Assembly: GCA_013416405.1 (NCBI GenBank)
Contig: JACCET010000007.1
Location: 145,892 to 209,891 of the forward strand
Direction: 5' to 3'
DNA from: Alcaligenaceae bacterium
GTDB lineage: Bacteria; Pseudomonadota; Gammaproteobacteria; Burkholderiales; Burkholderiaceae_B
Length of the DNA: 64,000 nucleotides
In this document: positions 1 to 8,820 of the stretch, piece after piece
Layout: each line of letters begins with the position of its first letter
Position numbering within the stretch: the first letter of the stretch is position 1
Made by a program: the position numbers and the translations under genes
Notes under the pieces: generated by a model
Databases searched by the model: none
What the model saw: the letters and a program-made list of their open reading frames with translations, nothing else
Told to the model about the DNA's origin: nothing

Positions 1-1630
1 CGCGCAACACCGCTTCCAGGGCGGTTTCCCAGCCGGGCTCAATATGCAGTTTTTGCCATAAGCGGCCCAGGCCGTTCAATTCGTGATGGGCCAGCCAGGG
101 CTCCAGCGCTCCCTGCTTCTGGACATCTTCCTGCAGTTTGCTCAAAGCGGACAAGCGGGCATCCAGACGAGATACAGCCTGGGATTCAGTTTGCGCAAGC
201 GCTTGCGCATCGCGACGCTGCTCGTCCAGGCCGGGCAGGCGATCTTCCTGTTCAAGCAGCTGGGCCTGGGCCTCTTCAAGCTGCTCTTGCAGGGCGGCGC
301 TATCGCCGGCCAGGCGTTCAACGTTGTCGGGATCCGGCGCATTCAAGTCGCGCAATTCCTGATTCAGGCGCTCCTGGCGCTGTTCCAGCGCCTGCAACTG
401 CCGGTCAGCCTCGCGCTGGGACTGCGCCACCAAGGCAAGTTCCTGCTCGACCTTGGCCAGCCCGACACGCATTTCATCCCGGGAAAGCGCGGCAGTGCGC
501 ACCTTGCTTTCTATATCGGGCAAACGTCCTTGAGCTTCGTCGACCTGCATTCGCAAATCTTCAGTACGGGCCGCAGCGACTTCCTGGTCGGCTTCGGCCT
601 GTGCTATCTGTTCGGTGCAATGCGTTTGCTGATCAGACCATTCCTGCATTTGCTGCTGAAGCTGTCCACGCCGTGACTGCACGCGGTTGCGTGCGTCGAC
701 CACATGACGGATTTCGGCCTCCAGGCGGCTGACCTGCGCCCCCGCTTCGAAAAGCAGGCCTTGCGCGGCATGCACAGCATCACCCGCCGCATAGTGGGCC
801 TGCCGGCGCGACTCCAGCGCAGCCTCTCCGGCGCGCAAGCCCGCCGTGGCTGCTTCCAGCTCGGTCTGGGCCTGCTCGATGGCTATAAACTTGTTTTTCT
901 GATCTTCCCGAGCCTTGTCTTCTTTCAGCAGCCACAGGGCATGCTGCTTTTGTTCACCGTCTTCCTGCAAAGCCCGATACTGCGTAGCCACCTGGGCCTG
1001 GGATTCGAGCTTTTCCAGCTGACTGCTTAGCTCGCGCAGAATATCTTCGACCCGGGTCAGGTTTTCACGCGTGTCGCCCAGGCGATTTTCCGTTTCGCGG
1101 CGGCGCTCTTTATAGCGCGACACACCTGCGGCCTCTTCAAGAAATACCCGCAGCTCTTCAGGCCGCGCCTCGATCAGGCGGTTGATCATGCCCTGGCCAA
1201 TAATGGCGTAGCCACGCGCACCCAGGCCTGTGCCCAAGAAAATATCGTGAATATCGCGCCGACGCACCTGTTGATTATTGATCAGGTAGCTGCTGGTACC
1301 GTCGCGGGTCAGTACCCGACGGACTGCAATCTCGGAATAGGTACTCCATTGCCCCGCCGCCCTGCCTTCGGAGTTGTCAAATACCAGTTCAACCGATGCC
1401 CGTGCAGCCGGCTTGCGCTGTCCGGAGCCATTAAAAATGACGTCCTGCATGGACTCGCCGCGCAGTTCGGAAGCCTTGCTTTCACCCAGCACCCAGCGAA
1501 CCGCGTCGATGATGTTGGACTTGCCACAGCCATTAGGCCCTACAACACCAACCAATTGGCTAGGCGTGGGAATGACTGTCGGCTCGACAAAGGATTTGAA
1601 ACCGGCTAGTTTTATCTGAGTCAGACGCAC
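1..1630 (-). CDS. smc: Chromosome segregation ATPase SMC, N-terminal part (runs off left edge)
   Basis: Structural maintenance of chromosomes protein, the ATPase of the bacterial condensin that compacts and helps segregate the chromosome. The visible part starts with a GTG (VRLTQIKLAGFKSFVEPT), the standard SMC opening. It has the Walker A motif GPNGCGKSN at about residues 32-40, then the N-terminal ATPase head to about residue 170. After that comes a long Ala/Glu/Gln/Arg-rich coiled coil that is still running at the window edge. About 543 of the roughly 1170 residues usual for the family are present, so hinge, return coil and Walker B/signature half are missing because of the window boundary. 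The start is the only in-frame one that gives the full family N-terminus. Identification is firm. Confidence 0.95.
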   Translation of the reverse strand, partial: MRLTQIKLAGFKSFVEPTVIPTPSQLVGVVGPNGCGKSNIIDAVRWVLGESKASELRGESMQDVIFNGSGQRKPAARASVELVFDNSEGRAAGQWSTYSEIAVRRVLTRDGTSSYLINNQQVRRRDIHDIFLGTGLGARGYAIIGQGMINRLIEARPEELRVFLEEAAGVSRYKERRRETENRLGDTRENLTRVEDILRELSSQLEKLESQAQVATQYRALQEDGEQKQHALWLLKEDKAREDQKNKFIAIEQAQTELEAATAGLRAGEAALESRRQAHYAAGDAVHAAQGLLFEAGAQVSRLEAEIRHVVDARNRVQSRRGQLQQQMQEWSDQQTHCTEQIAQAEADQEVAAARTEDLRMQVDEAQGRLPDIESKVRTAALSRDEMRVGLAKVEQELALVAQSQREADRQLQALEQRQERLNQELRDLNAPDPDNVERLAGDSAALQEQLEEAQAQLLEQEDRLPGLDEQRRDAQALAQTESQAVSRLDARLSALSKLQEDVQKQGALEPWLAHHELNGLGRLWQKLHIEPGWETALEAVLR

Positions 1631-1885
1631 AATAAGCGAGCAATGAAAAAAGTCGGCGGCCCCTGCCGCTATTGGCGGGGGAGCTGCATAAGCAAAAAAC
1701 AGACAGCACTTTCATTCTGTTCGGCAACCGGTTCGTATGATAACGCACACCGCGACCGTTCCCGACCCTGAAACCAAACTGCGCTATCATTTTCCGTTTA
1801 CGCAGATCTTAGCCGCTATACTCGCTAACATTTTCTTGCCATTGAAAGCAAGCGCTACACCTTTCTCCACTCGTCAGGATTTCCA

Positions 1886-3193
1886 TTGAAAAAAGGCTTT
1901 TATCTGGTCATGATCTCCCAGGCGTTATCGTCTGTGGCCGATAACGCGCTGCTGATCGCCGCCATCGCCTTGATCGCCGACCTGCATGGGCCTGACTGGA
2001 TGGCTCCGATGATGAAATGGTGGTTTGCCCTGGCCTATGTCGTGCTGGCCGCCTTTGTGGGTGCTTTTGCAGACTCCTTCCCGAAAGGCCGCGTCATGTT
2101 CATCACCAACGCCGTCAAGGTAACCGGCTGCTTGCTGATGTTCAACTATCAAAGCTTCGGCGCCAGCCATACCGACCAGCTATTGCTGGTTTTCTGTGCC
2201 TATACGCTGGTGGGCATAGGAGCAGCCGCCTATTCACCGGCCAAATACGGCATCGTCACCGAAATGCTGCCCCCCGAACAATTGGTCAAGGGCAATAGCT
2301 GGATAGAAGGCCTGACCGTACTGTCCATCATCATAGGCACCGTGGTGGGCGGCATACTGATCCACCCAACGGTCTCGGCGGCCCTGCAGTCGCACACATG
2401 GGTACATCATTTGGCCCAAACACGCACCGAAGCCGCCATCCTGGTCATTGCCGTCGTGTACTTCCTGGCAGCCGCCACCAACCTGCTGATACCGCGCACC
2501 CATGTGCGCTATCCGCGCCAACAAACCAATCCCCTGAAGCTGATCGGCGAATTCAGAAAATATATCCGCATTCTGTGGCATGACAAACTGGGCCAGATAT
2601 CGCTGGCCGTTACCACGCTGTTCTGGGGCGCGGGAGCCACCCTGCAATTCATCGTTATTGAGTGGGGCGCCAAACATCTGGGCTACCGCTTGGATCAGGC
2701 ATCCATACTGATGGGGGTGGCCGCCGTCGGGACGGTTGCCGGCTCGATACTGGCAGGGCGTGTTCCGCTGAAACGGGCGCTTGCGGTGTTGCCTGTGGGT
2801 GTTGTGATGGGCTTTGCCGTCATGCTCATGCCCATAGTTCATGAAACCTGGGCGGTCTACAGCGTGCTGCTGCTCATAGGCGGGTTGTCGGGCTTTTTCG
2901 TGGTGCCCATGAATGCCCTGCTTCAACATCGCGGTCACGTGCTGCTGTCGGCCGGTCACTCTATTGCGGTGCAAAACTTCAATGAGCAGTTGAACATTTT
3001 GCTGATGCTGGCTATGTACAGCCTGATGCTCTGGATGAATCTGCCCATCAACGCCATCATCATTCTGTTCGGACTGATGGTGTCCAGCTTGATGCTGGTG
3101 TTCATTTATTGGAATAGGCTCAATCACCGCGCCAATCCCGGTCTAAACAATACTATCGGACAGCACGGCCACGGACAGGCCCTGCGGCATTAA
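1886..3193 (+). CDS. lplT: Lysophospholipid transporter LplT (MFS)
   Basis: A 435-residue major facilitator protein with about 12 hydrophobic segments. The N-terminus (KKGFYLVMISQALSSVADNA) is characteristic of LplT, the inner-membrane flippase that returns lysophospholipids to the cytoplasmic face for re-acylation. In enterobacteria lplT sits beside the acyltransferase/acyl-ACP synthetase gene aas; no such gene is next to it here, so any partner must be elsewhere. The start is a TTG at 1886, the only start that gives the usual N-terminus; the ribosome-binding sequence (CAGGAT) is modest. The gene diverges from smc across a 255-bp gap that must hold both promoters; I could not pick a convincing one by eye. 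Confidence 0.88.
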   Translation: MKKGFYLVMISQALSSVADNALLIAAIALIADLHGPDWMAPMMKWWFALAYVVLAAFVGAFADSFPKGRVMFITNAVKVTGCLLMFNYQSFGASHTDQLLLVFCAYTLVGIGAAAYSPAKYGIVTEMLPPEQLVKGNSWIEGLTVLSIIIGTVVGGILIHPTVSAALQSHTWVHHLAQTRTEAAILVIAVVYFLAAATNLLIPRTHVRYPRQQTNPLKLIGEFRKYIRILWHDKLGQISLAVTTLFWGAGATLQFIVIEWGAKHLGYRLDQASILMGVAAVGTVAGSILAGRVPLKRALAVLPVGVVMGFAVMLMPIVHETWAVYSVLLLIGGLSGFFVVPMNALLQHRGHVLLSAGHSIAVQNFNEQLNILLMLAMYSLMLWMNLPINAIIILFGLMVSSLMLVFIYWNRLNHRANPGLNNTIGQHGHGQALRH

Positions 3194-3228
3194 TTCCATT
3201 TCTAAATCAACCGTGCACTTTGTCGGCC

Positions 3229-4056
3229 CTAACCCTCGGCGCCGGGCACCGTGCGTGCCAGATTTAAATCGCGCCACGCATCGAGCTTATGCTGCGGACG
3301 TAGCAACAACGCCGTGGGGTGATAAGTCACAAGCACGGGTATGCTGCGCCCATCCTCGCTGCGCATGGCATGCACCTTGCCCCGCAAATTTTCCAGATCG
3401 TCGTTCAGGCCCAGCAGGGCCTGGGCTGCAAGCCCGCCCAGTGCAAGTATTCGGCGCGGGCCGAGCAAGGCGATCTGACGCTGCAGATAAGGCAGACAAG
3501 CCGCAATTTCGTCCGGCGTCGGTGTACGGTTGCCCAAGGGTCTGCATTTGATCAGATTGGTGTAGAAAACCGTCGTCTGCCCCGTAACCTGGATAGAGGC
3601 CAGCATTGCCTGCAGCAACTGTCCTGCCTTGCCTTGAAACGGCAAACCGGTACGGTCATCGACACTGCCCGGCGCCTCTCCCACCACCAGCCATTCCGGA
3701 GCGGTCAGCGCCCCCGTGCCCGACACGGCATGGCTGCGACCCTTGTGTAATTCGCAAGCCTGACACTCACCGATATGAGCGATCAGCTCTTCCCAGATCT
3801 GTGGAACCGGCTGCAACGTCTTGGCGGGAGATTCTTCTGGCTCGGCCTGTACTTGCCGCCGCACGGGAAGCCTGGGTTCGGCCGGCATGAGCTTGGGTGC
3901 TGAAGGTTCGGGCTCAGCCTGCACTGACGTGTCTACTGCTGATTCCGGCCCAGCCAAGGGCGCAACAAATTGCGCCAGCATGCGCTTGTCCAGCCCGATT
4001 TCCTGTAGCCAGGCTTCTTGCAGACGGTTCAGTCGTGGCGCTTGCATCGGGTTCAT
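3229..4056 (-). CDS. Uracil-DNA glycosylase, family 4 (Fe-S type)
   Basis: A 275-residue uracil-DNA glycosylase of the family 4/5 type, which removes uracil from DNA at the start of base-excision repair. Seen: a long low-similarity N-terminal extension (about 85 residues, Pro/Glu/Ala-rich), then CQACELHKGR with the first two Fe-S cysteines, the catalytic-loop motif VVGEAPG followed by GLPFQGKAGQLL, NLIKCRPLGNRTPTPDEI with the third cysteine and a fourth shortly after, and a C-terminal VTYHPTALL. The spaced cysteines match the 4Fe-4S ligands of family 4. Its ATG overlaps the TAA of the upstream tsaB-rimI gene by one base (TAATG), so the two are almost certainly translationally coupled. In some genomes this family is annotated as a phage-polymerase-related domain. 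Confidence 0.87.
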   Translation of the reverse strand: MNPMQAPRLNRLQEAWLQEIGLDKRMLAQFVAPLAGPESAVDTSVQAEPEPSAPKLMPAEPRLPVRRQVQAEPEESPAKTLQPVPQIWEELIAHIGECQACELHKGRSHAVSGTGALTAPEWLVVGEAPGSVDDRTGLPFQGKAGQLLQAMLASIQVTGQTTVFYTNLIKCRPLGNRTPTPDEIAACLPYLQRQIALLGPRRILALGGLAAQALLGLNDDLENLRGKVHAMRSEDGRSIPVLVTYHPTALLLRPQHKLDAWRDLNLARTVPGAEG

Positions 4057-5294
4057 TATGCGAGCCTTTTCTGCATGACGCAGGCATCTTCACGCTGGCC
4101 GTCGGGTGCGGGATAATAATCCTTGCGCATACCCAATTGTTCGAATCCCCGGTGAAGATAGAAGCGCATGGCGTTCTCGTTCGATTGCCGGACTTCTAGC
4201 ACTATCGCGGGCAAACTACGCTGAATGGCCTCTTGCTCGCAGCGGCGCAACAATTGCGTGCCCACACCCGAGCCATGACAGCCAGGATCTACCGCGATAA
4301 CCAGCAAATGCGCCACATCGGGCGCGAACATCGACATGCTGAAACCCACGACAGCGCCTGCTTGTATGGCCACCCAGGCGTCATAGCCCGCATTCAGCCC
4401 ATCGGAAAAGTTTCCACGCGTCCAGGGAAAAGCCTGCACGGCCGCCTCGATGCCGGCAACAACATCAAGATGCTCTTCTTGCATGCGTTCCAGGATCAGA
4501 AACTGTTCCGGCGCCCTGGGATTGCCCCCTGCGCCTGCCTGGCGTTCCAGCGTGGTGTAGGCCACCTTGTCACGCACATACAAAGGGGCTGCGAATTCGG
4601 GCGCTACACTGCCCCCTTCTTGCCATCGCTGCAAGGCCAGCCTGGCAACGCTGCTGGCATCGGCCCGTATCGCGGCCCCGATCTGCAGCCAGTGCCGTTC
4701 AGCCGCTACATTGGCCAACGCGGGATAGGCCTGTAATGCATCGCCCAGCAAGCGTGCGCCCGGGCCATCAGCCAGCCCCCAGGCGTTCGCGGCAAAATCC
4801 AGCCACGGGCCCAACTGCCCAACATCAAGCAAGACCGGCGACTGGAGTTCCTTCCAGGACGCTCGCCCGGTGGACAGTCCGGCCTGATAGGCAGCCAAGT
4901 AAATTTCGCCCATACGAGCATCCTGCACTACGATCTGCACAGGCGATGGCACCGACAGCGCAACGTGGTCACGAGTGGCTACCGCCTGCAAGGACGCTAC
5001 AGGTATCACCGGGATATTCAGCGAAAACGCCATGCCCTGCGCCACGCCACATGCCACACGCAGGCCTGTAAAGCCCCCGGGCCCCTGGCCAAACGCTACG
5101 GCCGATAAATCCTCGGGTGCAATTTCCGCCTGTTCCAGCAATTGATCCACCATGGGCAGCATGCGTTCGGCGTGCTCGGACACGGCATCGTGCTCCAGCA
5201 CGTTCAACGTGATCGCCCCATCGTCCGCCCTGGACAGCAGCGCAACGCCACACAGGCTGGACGAGGTTTCTAAGGCAAGGAGGTGTAAAGTCAT
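4056..5294 (-). CDS. tsaB-rimI: TsaB-RimI fusion: tRNA t6A biosynthesis subunit plus ribosomal-protein N-acetyltransferase
   Basis: A 412-residue fusion. Residues 1 to about 250 are TsaB, the dimerisation partner of TsaD in making threonylcarbamoyl-adenosine-37 on tRNA. They carry the opening LLALETSSSLCGVAL and AFGQGPGGFTGLRV, which is typical of TsaB. After a linker, residues from about 270 form a GNAT acetyltransferase of RimI type, with the acetyl-CoA loop DPGCHGSGVGTQLL and the C-terminal NENAMRFYLHRGFE. RimI acetylates the N-terminal Ala of ribosomal protein bS18. In many bacteria the two are neighbouring separate genes; here there is no stop between them. The start at 5294 (MTLHLLALETSS) is preferred over an upstream ATG at 5324, because it gives the family N-terminus. 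Confidence 0.9.
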   Translation of the reverse strand: MTLHLLALETSSSLCGVALLSRADDGAITLNVLEHDAVSEHAERMLPMVDQLLEQAEIAPEDLSAVAFGQGPGGFTGLRVACGVAQGMAFSLNIPVIPVASLQAVATRDHVALSVPSPVQIVVQDARMGEIYLAAYQAGLSTGRASWKELQSPVLLDVGQLGPWLDFAANAWGLADGPGARLLGDALQAYPALANVAAERHWLQIGAAIRADASSVARLALQRWQEGGSVAPEFAAPLYVRDKVAYTTLERQAGAGGNPRAPEQFLILERMQEEHLDVVAGIEAAVQAFPWTRGNFSDGLNAGYDAWVAIQAGAVVGFSMSMFAPDVAHLLVIAVDPGCHGSGVGTQLLRRCEQEAIQRSLPAIVLEVRQSNENAMRFYLHRGFEQLGMRKDYYPAPDGQREDACVMQKRLA

Positions 5295-5537
5295 AGGCTG
5301 GCATTTTAGTCTTAAGACCATCAACGTGGCAGCCGGGAACCGACATTTGACTTAAACAATACCGCGACGAGCTTTTAAAGTATAGAATAGACTGTAATAG
5401 CCGGTAACAACCCGGTTAAAGTAAACGATGTCAAGTACTTGCGGCTATTTGTAACTGCAATCCGTACCAAAAGCTTAATGTGTAATATCTTGCTACGTGC
5501 TCTGTACGGCCTCACTCGACCCTGTTACATTTTCCCC
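5295..5537. promoter_or_regulatory. Divergent intergenic region between tsaB-rimI and ompR
   Basis: A 243-bp AT-richer gap that must contain the promoters of both divergent units. A TTGACT hexamer (5346-5351) is followed by T/A-rich sequence around 5372-5386, but the spacing to a good -10 is poor, so no promoter is assigned. In-frame upstream codons for ompR back to 5439 are judged untranslated. Confidence 0.35.
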
Positions 5538-6272
5538 ATGAACACACAAAACCCCTCTCTAGCTCGAAAAATTCTCGTCGTCGATGACGATCCACGGCTG
5601 CGCGACTTGTTGCGCCGCTATCTGACCGAACAAGGCTTTAATGTCTTCGTCGCCGAAGATGCCAAGGAAATGGGCAAATTATGGCAACGTGAGCACTTCG
5701 ATTTGTTGGTTCTCGACCTTATGCTTCCCGGCGAAGACGGCTTGTCCATTTGCCGCCGCCTGCGTGGTGGGCACGACAACACCCCCATCATCATCCTAAC
5801 TGCCAAGGCAGAAGAAATCGACCGCATTGTCGGCCTGGAAATGGGTGCCGACGACTACCTGTCCAAGCCATTCAACCCCCGCGAGCTGCTTGCCCGCGTT
5901 AACGCCATCTTGCGCCGTCGCGGTACCGAAGAGCATCCGGGCGCTCCTAGCCAGGAAAACGAGTCCATAGAGTTCGGCCCCTATGTGCTGAACCTGTCCA
6001 CTCGCACCCTTACCCGCGAAAACGAGCAGGTTCCCATCACCACCGGCGAATTCTCTGTGCTCAAAGTCTTTGCCCGCCACCCCAAAATACCGCTGTCGCG
6101 CGACAAACTCATGGAACTCGCCCGTGGGCGCGAATATGAAGCCTTCGACCGCAGCCTCGACGTTCAAATTTCAAGACTGCGCAAGCTAATAGAGCCCAAC
6201 CCCTCTAAACCCGTCTTCATTCAAACGGTGTGGGGCTTGGGATACGTATTCGTACCCGATGGCGGCCATTGA
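5538..6272 (+). CDS. ompR: Response regulator OmpR
   Basis: A 244-residue OmpR/PhoB-type response regulator. The receiver domain covers residues 1 to about 125, with the acidic pair in VVDDDPRL, the phospho-acceptor Asp60 in LVLDLMLPGEDG, a conserved Thr in IILTAK and the Lys of SKPFNPREL. The winged-helix DNA-binding domain ends with QTVWGLGYVFVPDGG, and the wording of the whole protein is that of OmpR proper. It acts with the envZ product, encoded 32 bp downstream, to control outer-membrane porin genes; the porin at 40188-41327 is a plausible target, though nothing in the sequence proves it. The start is the ATG at 5538; a longer frame from 5439 lacks family support. Confidence 0.93.
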   Translation: MNTQNPSLARKILVVDDDPRLRDLLRRYLTEQGFNVFVAEDAKEMGKLWQREHFDLLVLDLMLPGEDGLSICRRLRGGHDNTPIIILTAKAEEIDRIVGLEMGADDYLSKPFNPRELLARVNAILRRRGTEEHPGAPSQENESIEFGPYVLNLSTRTLTRENEQVPITTGEFSVLKVFARHPKIPLSRDKLMELARGREYEAFDRSLDVQISRLRKLIEPNPSKPVFIQTVWGLGYVFVPDGGH

Positions 6273-6304
6273 TAGTTTGAAGGTATAAGCCAGCAACATC
6301 CTTC

Positions 6305-7708
6305 ATGGCGTCTACACCAAAGCCCAGAACCAAGTACAAGTCGCGGTTCCGTCTAGGCCTGTTCAGCAGATCCTTTCTTCTGCTGGCAGGCCTGATGCTG
6401 GTCAGCCTGGGCGCATGGCTGCAGGTCTTCTTCAGCATGGAAGAAGGGCCTCGCGCTACCCAAATGGCGCGGCGTGTCACGACTGCTGTCAGTATTACGC
6501 GTAGCGCGCTGATATACGCTCCCACCAGCGTACGCCCGGCCCTGTTGCTGGATCTGGCCACCAAAGAAAGTCTGCGGGTACAACCCCTGGAACCCACAGA
6601 CGTTTACCAACCGCTGCCCGATTCCAATTACTGGAATCATGTCACCTCTGAAATCAAACACCGTCTCGGACCCAGCACCCGCATCATGTGGACGGTCAAC
6701 GACACCCAGGGGGTTTGGGTCAGCTTCGAAATCAACGAAGATCGATACTGGTTGGTTTTCGATAGGGAACAGCTGGCGCTGACCGCAGGGATAGAATGGT
6801 TTGGCTGGGGTGCAACCGCCCTGCTGCTGGCCTTGATAGGCGCTGCCATCAGCGTGCGCTTCGTCAATCGGCCATTGGCCCAACTGGCCAAGGTCGCACA
6901 GCAACTGGCCCGGGGTGAAACCCCTTCTCCACTGCCCGAGAAAGGGCCGGCTGAAATTCGCGACATGAATATCGCCTTCAACCGGATGGCGCGCGATATT
7001 CGACAAACCGAAGCCGATCGCGAGATCATGCTTGCAGGGATTTCGCACGATCTGCGCACCCCGCTGGCACGCATGCGTCTGGAAATCGAAATGAGCAATG
7101 TCTCTGACGAGACCCGGCAGGCCATAGACGAAGACCTGGGTCAGATCGACCATAGCATCGGCCAGCTCATGGAATACGCCAGGCCAGCCACGGCAGCGCC
7201 TGAACAAGGCATAGATATCTCGTCCGCCTTGCATGATCTGTACGAACGCGAACGCAGCCATACCGAATCGCTGGGCGGCGAACTTACCGCCGACATCAAC
7301 ACCAATCTGTATGCAAAAATCAACGCCCACGACCTCAAGCGCATCGTCAGCAATCTTATAGAAAACGCCCGTCGCTACGGGCGCACGCCCTCTGATGACC
7401 GTGCCCATATACAGCTATGGGCCGCGCAGGAAGGCAGCGTCGTGGCCATCGAAGTCAGGGACAAAGGCACGGGCATCGCACTCACCGACATCCAGCGCCT
7501 GCTGCGCCCCTTCTCGCGCGGAGAATCCGCGCGCACCGGCGGCACCGGTGCCGGACTGGGCCTGGCCATAGTCGAGCGCCTGTTGGGTCAGGTAGATGGT
7601 ACGCTTGAACTTATTTCACAGCCGACAGGCGGGCTGACCGCACGCATAGAAGTCCCCAAAGCGCGCAGCAAGGAACTGGTCACCGCCCGCCCCGTGCCCA
7701 AAGCGTAG
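6305..7708 (+). CDS. envZ: Osmolarity sensor histidine kinase EnvZ
   Basis: A 467-residue inner-membrane histidine kinase, partner of the OmpR regulator directly upstream. Seen in order: a basic N-terminal tail, TM1 at about residues 22-43, a periplasmic domain, TM2 at about 165-186, a HAMP linker (about 186-238), the H-box AGISHDLRTPLARMRLEIEM with the phospho-accepting His248, the N-box SNLIENARRYG, DKGTGI, and the G-box TGAGLGLAIVERLLG. The H-box wording (SHDLRTPLARMRLE) is the EnvZ type. Gene order and short spacing indicate an ompR-envZ operon. No feature is missing. Confidence 0.92.
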   Translation: MASTPKPRTKYKSRFRLGLFSRSFLLLAGLMLVSLGAWLQVFFSMEEGPRATQMARRVTTAVSITRSALIYAPTSVRPALLLDLATKESLRVQPLEPTDVYQPLPDSNYWNHVTSEIKHRLGPSTRIMWTVNDTQGVWVSFEINEDRYWLVFDREQLALTAGIEWFGWGATALLLALIGAAISVRFVNRPLAQLAKVAQQLARGETPSPLPEKGPAEIRDMNIAFNRMARDIRQTEADREIMLAGISHDLRTPLARMRLEIEMSNVSDETRQAIDEDLGQIDHSIGQLMEYARPATAAPEQGIDISSALHDLYERERSHTESLGGELTADINTNLYAKINAHDLKRIVSNLIENARRYGRTPSDDRAHIQLWAAQEGSVVAIEVRDKGTGIALTDIQRLLRPFSRGESARTGGTGAGLGLAIVERLLGQVDGTLELISQPTGGLTARIEVPKARSKELVTARPVPKA

Positions 7709-7730
7709 TGCGTCAATTACGGAGTTCAAC

Positions 7731-8279
7731 ATGAAAACAGTAGGCGATAAGCTAGACCCTTTCAAAGTAGCAGGCGTCAAGCCCGGCTTTAATCAGCCCG
7801 AGGAAAACGGCGTATCGGCTTTCGAAGAGATCACCGAAAGCTCCTTTCCCGGCAAATGGAAAATCATCTACTTTTATCCCAAAGACTTCAGCTATGTATG
7901 CCCAACCGAAATCGTCGGCTTCAACAATCTGGCCCAGGACTTTGAAGACCGGGATACCATCCTGATGGGCGGCTCGGTCGACAACGAGCACGTCAAGCTG
8001 GCCTGGCGCCGCGAGCACTCCGAGCTGAACAAACTCAGCCATTATCAATTTGGGGACACGGCGGGAGCCTTGATCGACCAATTGGGCATACGCGAAAAAC
8101 ATGAAGGCGTGGCGTTGCGGGCAACCTTTATCGTCGACCCCGACAACATCATCCAGCACGTGTCGGTGAACAGCATGAATGTAGGTCGCAACCCTGCAGA
8201 AGTACTGCGCGTGCTTGATGCGCTGCAAACTGAAGAATTGTGTCCATGCAATCGCGCGGTGGGCGGCGACACTCTTTGA
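7731..8279 (+). CDS. Peroxiredoxin, AhpC type
   Basis: A 182-residue 2-Cys peroxiredoxin that reduces hydrogen peroxide and organic hydroperoxides. The peroxidatic Cys57 lies in PKDFSYVCPTE. Near the C-terminus the motif ELCPCNRAVGG supplies Cys171 and Cys173. A double C-terminal cysteine (CxC) is the pattern of the actinobacterial AhpC that is reduced by AhpD rather than by AhpF; an AhpD gene is not in the window. It lies 22 bp after envZ with a ribosome-binding sequence (ACGGAG) before the ATG, so it could be co-transcribed with ompR-envZ, but a functional link is only inference. Confidence 0.88.
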   Translation: MKTVGDKLDPFKVAGVKPGFNQPEENGVSAFEEITESSFPGKWKIIYFYPKDFSYVCPTEIVGFNNLAQDFEDRDTILMGGSVDNEHVKLAWRREHSELNKLSHYQFGDTAGALIDQLGIREKHEGVALRATFIVDPDNIIQHVSVNSMNVGRNPAEVLRVLDALQTEELCPCNRAVGGDTL

Positions 8280-8316
8280 TAACCCCGACCACAAGCGGAG
8301 GCGTGACTTTGTGCCG

Positions 8317-8799
8317 CTACGCCGTCAACAAGACCACCACGGTGGCGGCAATACCCTCTTTGCGGCCAAGATGACCCAGCCCCTCATTGGTCTTGGCCTT
8401 GATGTTGACGTCTTGCGGCCTGATGCCCAGGTCTTGCGCAATATTTTCCGCCATTGCCGCCACATGCGGCCCCATCTTGGGCGCCTGGGCATGTATCGTC
8501 GCATCCACATTCACGACTGACCATCCCGCGCCCGCCACCTTGCCCATTGCAGCCTGCAACAACATTCTGCTATCGGCAGCTTTATAGGTCGGGTCGGTAT
8601 CGGGAAAATGTCGGCCGATATCGCCCAACCCTGCCCCGCCCAATATGGCGTCAGTCACGGCATGCAACAGGACATCGGCATCGGAATGACCCATCAGGCC
8701 ATGCGTGTGCGCAATCGTCACGCCGCCTATGATGAGTGGACGGCCCTCTACCAACGCGTGCACATCAAACCCCTGCCCAACCCTTAGCGAAAAACTCAT
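8317..8799 (-). CDS. ispF: 2-C-methyl-D-erythritol 2,4-cyclodiphosphate synthase IspF
   Basis: A 160-residue IspF, the fifth enzyme of the MEP isoprenoid pathway. It cyclises CDP-methylerythritol phosphate to the 2,4-cyclodiphosphate with release of CMP. Seen: [11 protein letters not shown] with the metal-binding Asp and His, [20 protein letters not shown] with the other metal His, [11 protein letters not shown], and the C-terminal [17 protein letters not shown]. The start at 8799 is preferred over the ATG two codons upstream (8805), because the GAGGAAT ribosome-binding sequence at 8803-8810 would overlap the earlier start. It follows ispD on the same strand with a 21-bp gap, the usual ispD-ispF operon. 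Confidence 0.95.
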   Translation of the reverse strand: MSFSLRVGQGFDVHALVEGRPLIIGGVTIAHTHGLMGHSDADVLLHAVTDAILGGAGLGDIGRHFPDTDPTYKAADSRMLLQAAMGKVAGAGWSVVNVDATIHAQAPKMGPHVAAMAENIAQDLGIRPQDVNIKAKTNEGLGHLGRKEGIAATVVVLLTA

Positions 8800-8820
8800 T
8801 ACCATTCCTCTAACATTAGC

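Noticed and set aside
2234..3127. 297-codon open frame on the minus strand inside lplT
   Set aside because: Gln/His-rich shadow of a membrane-protein gene with no ribosome-binding site or domain.
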